A stretch of 64,000 nucleotides of DNA from NCBI GenBank assembly GCA_026874595.1, contig CM049314.1, positions 2,317,318 to 2,381,317 on the forward strand. The letters run 5' to 3'. The stretch's first letter is position 1; every line of letters starts with the position of its first letter. Below the pieces are notes generated by a model. That model worked only from the letters and a program-made list of their open reading frames with translations. It was not told where the DNA came from and ran no database searches. Positions 49,014 through 61,000 of the stretch are shown here, piece after piece. The DNA is from Sipunculus nudus (Eukaryota; Annelida; Sipuncula; Golfingiida; Sipunculidae). Both the position numbers and the translations under genes were made by a program.

Positions 49014-52000
49014 ATGGCTGTAGGTAAGTATGGCCCTTGTGACCAGATATTTTAAGAGTTAGTTTCGAAAATGTGTTTAATTTTAATTCCAGGCACCATT
49101 ACATGATAATGAAATTTGGACTTTAGGTGACCCTTTCATATGATGGCCAGTGCAAAATAGTTTTTCAAACTGTTTTAAATGCAAGTTCAGTGTTCACACA
49201 TCAACCCTAATTGAAAATGTTTTGAATCTGTTTTGGCCAACAAGTTTTTAATCCAGATTAAAATGTGGTTTCAAACAATTATCAATGTGAATCTCCTAAC
49301 CAAACCTGGTTATTTACTTACAAACATTTTCACATAAAATCTATCCATGCATATCTTCACTGGGCAAGAAATTATGAAAAGCCACCAGACGGGAGGGGGG
49401 GGGGGTTGGCAGAATTTCTTTAACAGGCCTCTGAAATATTTGCTGGACTCGTTTTTTATCTGACGTTAAATTCGCTTTAAAAAATACAACAAGGATTTTC
49501 ATTACATTTTGGAATATGTTCATGTTCAATAAAAAAGAGAGGACTCCATGTAAACAAAAATATGGAGAAAATTACCTATAATTCAGGTGTGCTTAGATGT
49601 ATCAGCCTGAAATTTTGCATGTCCATCCATTTTGCATAGTATTGTCATGGACAAGACTGATGCATCTCAGGATACTCTGATGCCAGTAATGCAGGGCTGG
49701 TATGATTTGAATCACTTGATTTAAATTGCAATTTGAATCATGATTTAAATTACTTAAAAATGTCATAACAATCATCAAAACTGATTTTTTTAGTTAATTG
49801 ACCAATTGAGATAGAGAATACTGCATTATGAATTACTAAACTAAAAATAATCACAAATGGCAGATCTTCTGTGACAAATATTCAAATTAGACTGGAATTA
49901 AATTTTGTTGTGTTTTCACTGACTATGACATATACTTCAAAATTCAAGATAATTTTGCGACCAGTTTCCTATACAGGTTATGATAAACTTTCCCGCTGTT
50001 TTAGTTAGAATGTGGCCGGATTTAGTACCCTGTCTGTCGACTTCCAATGTTGCATTATTGTATCGCCAGACATAGTCTGGAGATACTATGGTTTAGGCAC
50101 GGTCGCGCCGCCGCCGCAGAGATTTCTTTTGGACACAATAACTCAAAAAATATTTCACGGATCTTTACCAAACTTGGTATATGTATAGATATGGGTGAGA
50201 GGACAACACCTATTTAAAATGAGGTCATGACCTCAACTAGGAGAGTGACCATGACCTTGAATAGGTTCAATTTTGGGGAAAATCACACAAATTCTTAAAT
50301 ATCTCAAGGAAACTTGCATGGATTGATCCCAAAATCAAGTTGATCGAAGATCATGGATAGGGTTGTCATGTTCCAGAAACTGGTGGCGCCACCTATTATT
50401 CTTTACTTGTTTTCATGCCGTTTAATATCCCCAAAATTGCTACTTGACAGTACTGTGAGCATTATAAGTCAAAAACTAATGGACAGATTTCTTTCATATT
50501 ATGCAAATACATAGATATGGGTTATGGGATGATGTTTATTTAAATTGGGGTCATGACCTTTCCTATGAGAGTGGCCTTGACCTTGAATATTGCCATATAT
50601 GGTGAAAATCACACAAAAACATTAATTTCTCAATAAGGGATGCATGCATTGGTCCAAAATCAACTTGACCGAAGATCTTGGATAGTAATATCATGTACCG
50701 GAAACAGGTGGCGCCACCTGTTATTCTTTTACTTGTTTTCGTGCCGTTTAATACCCCATCATAGCCACTTAACAGTACATTTATAACCTGTGAGCATTAT
50801 AAGTCAAAAACTAATGGACAGATTTCTTTCATATTATGCATATACATAGACATGGGTTATGGGATGATGTATATATAAATTGGGGTCATGACCTTTCCTA
50901 TTAGAGTGGCCTTGACCTTGAATATTGCCATATATGGTGAAAATTACACAAAATCATTAATATCTCAATAAGGGATGCATGCATTGGTCCAAAAATCATC
51001 ATGTTCGAAGATCTTGGAAAGTATTGTCATGTACCGGAAACAGGTGGCGCCACCTGTTATTCTTTTACTTGTTTTGTGCCGTTTAATACCCCATCATTGC
51101 CATTTATCAGTACTGTGAGCATTATAAGTCAAAAACTAATGGACAAATTTCTTTCATATTATGCATATACATGGATATGGGTTATAGGATAATGTTTATT
51201 TGAATAGGGGTCATGACCTTTCCAATGAGTGGCCTTGACCTTAAATATTGCCATATATGGTGAAAATCACACAAAATCATTAATTTCTCAATAAGGGATG
51301 CATGCATTGGTCCAAAAATCAACTTGACCCAAGATCTTGGATAGTAATGTCATGTACCGGAACCAGGTGGCGCCACCTGTTATTCTTTTACTTGTTTTAG
51401 TGCCGTTTAATACCCCATCATTGCCACTTAACAGTACATTTATAACCTGTGAGCATTATAAGTCAAAAACTAATGGACAGATTTCTTTCATATTATGCAT
51501 ATACATAGACATGGGTTATGGGATAATGTATATATAAATTGGGGTCATGACCTTTCCTATTAGAGTGGCCTTGACCTTGAATATTGCCATATATGGTGAA
51601 AATTACACAAAATCATTAATATCTCAATAAGGGATGCATGCATTGGTCCAAAAATCAACATGTTCGAACATCTTGGAAAGTATTGTCATGTACCGGAAAC
51701 AGGTGGCGCCACCTGTTTTTCTTTTACTTGTTTTGTGCCATTTAATACCCCATCTTTGCCATTTATCAGTACTGTGAACATTATAAGTCAAAAACTAATG
51801 GACAGATTTCTTTCATATTATGCATATACATAGACATGGGTTATGGGATAATGTATATATAAATTGGGGTCATGACCTTTCCTATTAGAGTGGCCTTGAC
51901 CTTGAATATTGCCATATATGGTGAAAATTACACAAAATCATTAATATCTCAATAAGGGATGCATGCATTGGTCCAAAAATCATCATGTTCGAAGATCTTG

Positions 52001-55000
52001 GAAAGTATTGTCATGTACCGGAAACAGGTGGCGCCACCTGTTATTCTTTTACTTGTTTTGTGCCGTTTAATACCCCATCATTGCCATTTATCAGTACTGT
52101 GAGCATTATAAGTCAAAAACTAATGGACAAATTTCTTTCATATTATGCATATACATGGATATGGGTTATAGGATAATGTTTATTTGAATAGGGGTCATGA
52201 CCTTTCCAATGAGTGGCCTTGACCTTAAATATTGCCATATATGGTGAAAATCACACAAAATCATTAATTTCTCAATAAGGGATGCATGCATTGGTCCAAA
52301 AATCAACTTGACCCAAGATCTTGGATAGTAATGTCATGTACCGGAACCAGGTGGCGCCACCTGTTATTCTTTTACTTGTTTTAGTGCCGTTTAATACCCC
52401 ATCATTGCCACTTAACAGTACATTTATAACCTGTGAGCATTATAAGTCAAAAACTAATGGACAGATTTCTTTCATATTATGCATATACATAGACATGGGT
52501 TATGGGATAATGTATATATAAATTGGGGTCATGACCTTTCCTATTAGAGTGGCCTTGACCTTGAATATTGCCATATATGGTGAAAATTACACAAAATCAT
52601 TAATATCTCAATAAGGGATGCATGCATTGGTCCAAAAATCAACATGTTCGAACATCTTGGAAAGTATTGTCATGTACCGGAAACAGGTGGCGCCACCTGT
52701 TTTTCTTTTACTTGTTTTGTGCCATTTAATACCCCATCTTTGCCATTTATCAGTACTGTGAACATTATAAGTCAAAAACTAATGGACAGATTTCTTTCAT
52801 ATTATGCATATACATAGACATGGGTTATGGGATAATGTATATATAAATTGGGGTCATGACCTTTCCTATTAGAGTGGCCTTGACCTTGAATATTGCCATA
52901 TATGGTGAAAATTACACAAAATCATTAATATCTCAATAAGGGATGCATGCATTGGTCCAAAAATCAACATGTTCGAACATCTTGGAAAGTATTGTCATGT
53001 ACCGGAAAAAGGTGGCGCCACCTGTTATTCTTTTACTTGTTTTGTGCCGTTTAATACCCCATCTTTGCCATTTATCAGTACTGTGAGCATTATAAGTCAA
53101 AAACTAATGGACAAATTTCTTTCATATTATGCATATACATGGATATGGGTTATAGGATAATGTTTATTTGAATAGGGGTCATGACCATTCCAATGAGTGG
53201 CCTTGACCTTAAATATTGCCATATATGGTGAAAATCACACAAAATCATTAATTTCTCAATAAGGGATGCATTGATTGGTCCAAAAATCAACTTGAACGAA
53301 GATCTTGGATAGTGTTGTCATGTACGGGAAACAGGTGGTGCCACCTGTTATTCTTTTACTTGTTTTTGTGCCGTTTAATACCCCATCATTGCCACTTAAC
53401 AGTACTGTGAGCATTATAAGTCAAAAACTAATGGACAGATTTCTTGCATATACATAGACATGGGTTAGGGGATGATGTATATTGAAATTTGGATCATGAC
53501 CTTTTCTATGAGAATGACCTTTTCTATGAGTGTGGTCTGATATTAATTGTTGCTGAAGATGGGGGGCCTATTCTTAAAGGGGGGGGGATTAATTGTCTGG
53601 GGATACTATGGCACCTGCGGTGCCAAGAAATATCTAGTTTTTAAATACACTCATAAAATGTAATGAAGATATGCAGAATTATTTACTTAGATTGATAAAT
53701 ACCCTGCTGTGGTGAACGAACCACCAATGTTGCATGGGATTATATGCCACACATATTCTATTCTAATAGACTAAAACTAAGTAGAGAAGACTAATAGATC
53801 ATTCAAACACTGTAGTTTACATAATATAATGATTTCAATTTAATTTTTTTTTGTAATGGGCCATTCAGTGTAAATATGCAGGCATATTGTAGGGTTATAA
53901 ATACATGATCAGTCTGAAATGTTGGAATCAGGTTTGCCAGTGATTACAGTTTCATAACAAAAAAACTTCCTATTAATTCCCTTTTATACTACATATTACT
54001 TTTACTTTTACAGTCATAATAACATGCATTATTAAACCTTTTAATTTAGCTGATAAGAATAGAAGAAATGATTAATTTATCATAAGTTGATTTAAATCAT
54101 TTAAAGTGGATTTAAATAAAAAAAAATAAAAAATCAGGTATTTTTTTATAAAAGTCAAATTTTTACCAGCCCTGCAGCAATGTCTAGGGTTCTTAAGACA
54201 TTTATGCCTCACACAATCCATTGCCCACAGATTTGGCCATACACAACATATTCTAGTTATTATTATCATAAAGTACTTTAAGTCTTTCCAAATGCTACTT
54301 TGTGCAGTAAGTTGTTCGATTCATGTTTCAGTCAGACAATGTGTATGAGAATATTTTGGCACCAACATCAAATCAGTGATTACCAAACCTGATTTTTTTT
54401 AGCTCAGCTGACTATAAGTCATCTGAGCTATAGTCGTGGTCCATTGTCCGTCGTCTGTCCGTCCGTCCGTAGATGTGGCACGTTTTGAAACCGTAAGACC
54501 TAGGAATCCAAAATTCAGCATAATGTTAGATGTCCCCAAGATCTCCTACCAAGCCGAAAACTGGGTCTTTGCGACTTTGTTCCTTTGAGAAATTAAGGAA
54601 AAACCTCAATTTTTTATTAAAATCCTATTTTCACACTTCAGGACTGCCTAATATCAAAACCACTCATCTGTTTTTCCTCATATTTACCATAAATATTCCT
54701 CTATATAGTTTCTATGTACATGCCAGAAATTAAGTCTGTAAAGTATAAATTCTTCAAGTTATGGGCCCAAACATAATGGACTTTGTAAAAAATCAGAAAA
54801 AATAATAACTCACTTAACATGAACAATTTTGAAACAAGAGTCTATTTTCTCAAGTATATAACTATGTTTAATTAAGATTCAATTGTTTACCCCAAATTAG
54901 ATCTGAATTTTGTAAATTTTTTAAGTTATTAGCATAAAAAAAATCAGTACCTTAAATTTTGCCCAACTTTGACCATGGCACGTTTTTTTCCTGTAAGCAC

Positions 55001-58000
55001 CATTGATTTAATTTTCACAGCATGTAAACATAAATATTTAGTTTGTCTAAATCTGAAATTTGAAAATAAAAGCTTGAAAATTAAGCTAGTTATTGATTTT
55101 TTTTCTGTAGTCACTTGCTTTGATTACAGATGCAGGGTCCCACTCCAGGTCACTGGAAGTCAGTTATGCCAGGGTTTCTGATTTGTTACAGTCACTGGGG
55201 GAGATCCCCTGCTGTGACAGGTGTACAGTTATTCTCATATCACCACCCTAATATTTTTGTGGTAAAAAATAAATAAACATTTGTATGCATGATGTGGTGT
55301 TATCTGACAAGATTGAGATTTATGATGATGCAATTGAGAATTATGAATCAACTTTTATATTCAGATATATATGTTAAATTGGAAATGTATAGAAATATAA
55401 ACTTAAATTAAAAAATAATTGATGTGATAAAAAAATCAGGATTTAATACAAACATTTGTTTATTATTTTCCTGCCTCAGCAGAATTTGAGATCAGGCTTT
55501 GTTTGCCCTGTTTTATGTTGTTAATTAGCTATATTTCAACTGTACACATTTCATAAAAAAATACATATATATTTAATAATATATATTATACAAAAAAATA
55601 GATTCAATTGAACAAATGTGTAAACTACTGAAATGTCAACAGTTAATCGAAAAACCAACTAATGATCATGGTAATAGTACAGATCATTTGTTCACAAACT
55701 GCTCACATGCTTTAGTTTCAACATTAGGAAACACATGGTCAGGTCACAAAATATTTTTTGCAACAATTTCTTGCTCATCAATACAAACCAATCATACAAA
55801 CCAACCATGGCCTTTATTACCTCTTCCTCTTACACTTTATCTCCATTTGATATTATTTTAGATTTTTACCTTCAAGGTTTACGTCAGCTGAGCACAGTGA
55901 CCCATAGGTCCCTTGTTTTGTTTATTCAGAGCCATCTTGCCACTGACCCCTGTCATGTCTGTCGATATACATTGTATCATGAAATTTAAGATTAAAAATA
56001 ATTTAAGATGGTAAAGTAATCATTATTTTCAAATGATATGCAAGCTATAAGTATATTTTTAGGGCCCAGCTTGACAAGCAGTGCCCTATAATGATCATTG
56101 TGTCAGTCCGTCCTTCCTTCCATCGGTCCTTCCGTCAGTGACACTTTCTTTCCGATGCCATAACTCAACAACAACATACTGCAGCTTTCCCAACTTCACC
56201 AGGATGATTGGTACCTATGAGGGCTCCAGACCTATTGAATTAAAGACTGGTCGGAATTCAAATATGGCCGCCACAGCCCATACACTGATTTTCTTTTGCA
56301 TGCAATAACTCAACAACAACAAACACACTGCAGCTTTCCCAAATTCACCGAGATGATTGGTACCTATGACAGCTCCAGACCTATCGAATAACAGACTTGT
56401 CGGAATTCCAATATGGCCGCCACAGCCCCAATCACACGCGTTAACTCAACAACAACATACTGCAGCTTTCCATAATTAACAGGGATGGTTGGTACCTATG
56501 AGGGTTCCAGACCTGTTGAATAACAGACCTGTCGGAATTCCAATATGGCTGCCACAGCCCAATTGCTCTTTTTCTATCGCGCCTGATAACTCAACAACAA
56601 CCTACTGCAGCTTTCCTAAATTTACATTGATGATTGGTACCTATAAGGCCCCAGACCTATTGAATTACAGACATGTTGGAATTCCAATATGGCCACCACA
56701 GCCCGATTGCTGATTTTCTTTCACGAGCAATATTTCAGAAACCTACTGCAGCTTTCCCAATTTCACAGGGATGATTGGTACCTGTGAGGGATCCAGACCT
56801 ATTGAATTACAGACCTGTCTGTATTCCAATATGACAGCCACAGCCCAATCGCTGATTTTCTATTGGGCGCTATAACTCAACAACAACCTCCTGCAGCTTT
56901 CCCAAATTCACAGGGATGATTGGTACCTATAAGGGCCCCAGACCTATTGAATTACAGACATGTTGGAATTCCAATATGGCTGCCTTCTCCCATTCGCTGA
57001 CTTTCTTTCACGAGTGAAAACTCAACAACAACCTACTGCAGCTTTCTAAAATTCACAGGGATGATTGGTACCTATAAGGGCTCCAGCCTATTGAATTACA
57101 GACCTGTCAGAATTCCAATATGGCCGTCACAGCCCGTTTGCTGATTTTCTTTTGCAAGCGATAATTCAAAAACAACCTACTGCAGCTTTCCCAAATTCAC
57201 AGGGATGATTGGTACCTGTGAGGGATCCAGACCTATTGAATAAAGACCTGTCTGAATTCCAATATGGCTGCCACAGCCCAATTTCTGATTTTCTATCACT
57301 CGCAATAACTCAACAACAACCTACTGCAGCTTTCCCAAATTCACAGGGAAGGTTGGTACATTTAAGGGCTCCAGACCTGTTGAATTACAGACCTATTTGA
57401 ATTGCAATATGGCTGCCACAGCCTGATCGCTGATTTTCTTTTGCATGCAATAACTCAACAACAACCTACTGCTGCTTTCCCAATTTCACAGGGATCATTG
57501 GTGCCTATGAGGGCTCCAGACCTATTTAATTACAGACTTGCTCAAAATCAAATATGGCTAACAGACTACATTCGGTGATTTTCTATTGCATACATTATTT
57601 CAGACATATCTTCTGTAATATCTTTTGATCCAGTAGGATTTTTTTCCTAATGCTTATGGATAAAAACCTGTTTTTGTTTGTCATATTTTTCAAATTTTTC
57701 ACCCATATGTAAACTAGTCCAGCACTAGCAGAAATGCGGGGCCCTCTGAGGACCATTGTCCAACCACATCTAGGTATTCGTTTAAATTTTTGCCACTTTT
57801 TTTAGTTTGCCAGAGTACTGGATGTACACATTTACAAGGTAATATTTTGTAATAAAACCTCTTTTTAAAAAAAATATATCTTTTTTCTAAATCCCATAAT
57901 GAAATTGAACATTTGATATGGACAAGTTGAAGCCCTTTAAAACCTATCCATTTATACTATTGAACAAGTGGTTTTTGTCAGATTTATTATTTTTTACAGA

Positions 58001-61000
58001 AAAGAAGAAGTCTGATGAAGAATTTGAGATCCTTGACCTGACAGATAAGAACTTCCTGCAGAAAGTGGTGGCTGACCTGTCAAAAGCTGGAGCAGCAAAG
58101 CAGATAGCAGTGGGTGGTGCTAGTGGCTGGTGAGGACTTACTTATACAGGACAGAATCAGTAACATCAGCTCTCGAGTAACTTCCTCCTCACACAGGCCT
58201 CTGTGGCCTTCTGGGGGGTCCTAGGGGTTATGACCCAGCAATGGGATTGATTACACACCCAAGACCGGTAGGTGTGGTTACTGTGTTACACTGAGTCCTG
58301 TTGATGCCAGGATAATCTCACATGTGTAAGTCCCTGTCACATAGCGAGTCCAAAACCTGAATGAAATTATTCAGATGAATCATGTACATAGTACTCATAT
58401 AAACAGGCAATAAAAATGTAGGAAGTTACCTCCTCAAAAAATCTTAAGGAAAAAAATACTTTGTTCAGCACCTTATGTTACTGTGGTGATAGAGTTTCTA
58501 GCTTGCCCAGTAAACCAGGCTGTTCATATTTTTATTTTTACCTAAAAATTGGTGTAACAATCTGGTATTTTGCCTATGACCACCAACACACAATTCAGAT
58601 GTTCTGTTGCTTTTCCAGAAAATAAGCTCCAGGGTCAGTGGAGATATTGCTAGAATATGTTAAGGAGATGAGAAGATTTTCTACAAAATCCATAACTACA
58701 CTAGTAGCAACCTTTTAAATATGGCCATTGTGCTGATCAGATAAATATTCAATCCTGATCAGTTTTGAAGCTCACATTGGGCTTTGTGATTGAACAAAAT
58801 TCACTTTATTAAAATAACTAATTGTGTATCACAGCTAAATGCACACACATGTTTCACCCAACACACTAGTTGACATGAACAGTGTGCTTTTAAGAGAATA
58901 TACAGACTGCATATATATGTATTTTGACTCCAGAAAACAAGGGTGTTTTTAAAAAGAAACTCTCTGGCAAGCTTGACAGTTATAAATAATATTAATAATT
59001 ATAAGAACTCTTCTCTTCCAGGGAATTAAACCAGCTGGACTTGCACTAGGTGTGAAATCTGATTAGATGAACACGGAAAACATTTGTGTGACTTTTGACA
59101 TTAACTTTGGTTAAACATTATGTAGGAGACTATCTGCATTCATGGTGCAGTCAGCATGTATGTAAAGCATGGGTTAGACATATTGCCCATAATGACCTAT
59201 TTCCCATATTGATAGCTTTCCCTTGTTGACAGATTTCCCATGTTGACAAATTTCCCATGTTGACAGATTTCCCATATTGACAGATTTCCCATATTGACAG
59301 ATTTCCCATATTGTATTGATATTGATGTACAGAAGCCTAAAAGGGAATCTGTTAGCATAACACTATAAATGGTCTCTAAGCATGGATGAATTTTATTTTG
59401 TAATACTGTATCTTCCTATTGTTAACTTAGTGTTCAGTAGTTGCTTAATATAACAGAAACTATATTATGATAATCTGTACACTTCTGATACTTGAATTGT
59501 ATAATGCTCATGGAGGTTTGGTTATTTTCATTTACTCCTATTTTAGTATCATGTCAGTACTTTCACTGTTGCTAAGCTGCTGTCACTATTGGCAACAGAT
59601 TATATGATCACTCTCCATACATAAGTATATTTTTGTCCTCAGGGTAACAGGCTGTCTGGCAGGGAAGATAGGAAAGGCTGTCGCAGGGACAGTAGGGGGC
59701 ACAATATTGTTATTACAGGTTGGGTTCCTTAATGTTTTGTCTGTTATATTTGTATTCTGTTTCTTTCATATGAACATTTGTCTAAGTGGTTTGCTGGATC
59801 TTATACATTAATTATTAACATCTTTTTAATTAAATTTTAATTAAAGTAGCTATATATCTTGATTGCAGATTTCAAACTGAAGGAGTTACACACAAAATGG
59901 GTTAGACACATGAGGATATTATGCTTTGAGATATTGTGAAATTTCATTTTCAACAGATATGCTATGATAATCACTCTTTATTAAATAAATAAACTTAAAA
60001 ACTTGTAAAATCTTAAAAGATCTACTGGTTATAGAAACGCAATCAAATTCCAGAATGCAGAGAACATTTGTAGCTTTCAGAATATGTGTGTAAAGTTTCA
60101 CCAGATTAAGAAGTTTTAACTGTTTTGCACATTAAAGATAAATTAAAGCACAATTTTTGCACAATCCATGGACAACCCATGGACCCTGAGACCAAAGTGG
60201 CTCCAGTCTCTATGTCTCATGTCGATGCTCTGGAGATGGCAAGCCAGTGTTAGACAAGTGTTCATATATATCTGTTGTTCTCTACTCTGTTTCTTCCTGT
60301 TGCAGTTCATAACATTTCATGGGGACCCTGCAGTAACACATTCAAAAGACTATTTCTGGACCAGGATAATTAATTTACTACCCATTAATCCATGTCCTGA
60401 CTCCTTACAATCCATGTAGCTGACAGCATAGTATATACAGTGACTCCTTACAACCCATGTAGCTGCCAGCATAGTATATCCAGTGACCCCTTACAACCCA
60501 TATAGCTGCCAGCTTAGTATATCCAGTGACTCCTTACAACCCATGTAGCTGCAAGCATAGTATATCCAGTGACTCCTAACAACCCATGTAGCTGCCAGCA
60601 TAGTATATCCAGTGACTCCTTACAACCCATGTAGCTGCCAGCATAGTATATCCAGTGACCCCTTTCAATCCTAGTAGCTGCCAGCATAGTATATCTAATG
60701 ACCCCTTACAACCCATGTAGCTGCCAGCATAGTATATCCAGTGACTCCTTACAACCCATGTAGCTGCCAGCATAGTATATCCAGTGACCCCTTACAATCC
60801 ATGTAGCTGCCAGCATTGTATATCCAGTGACTCCTTACAACCCATGTAGCTGCCAGCATAGTATATCCAGTGACTCCTTACAATCCTTGTAGCTGTAAGC
60901 ATAGTATATTCAGTGACCCCTTACAATCCTTTTAGCTGCCAGCATAGTATATCCAGTGACTCTTTACAACCAATGTAGCTGCCAGCATAGTATATCCAGT

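Noticed and set aside
51001-53160. Open frames MFEDLGKYCHVPETGG and relatives
   Set aside because: Shadows of the 328-bp core repeat; frame length follows unit periodicity.
59020-59052. Acceptor-like CTTCTCTTCCAG followed by an in-phase W-E-L-N-Q-L-D-L-H-stop, as an alternative last exon of the FUNDC1-like gene
   Set aside because: Only nine codons and no FUN14 similarity; chance acceptors are common in introns.
60576-60773. 65-codon minus-strand frame with repeated GSYMGCKGS-like motif
   Set aside because: It is the 43-bp minisatellite read through; three units of 43 bp keep frame for a while by chance.
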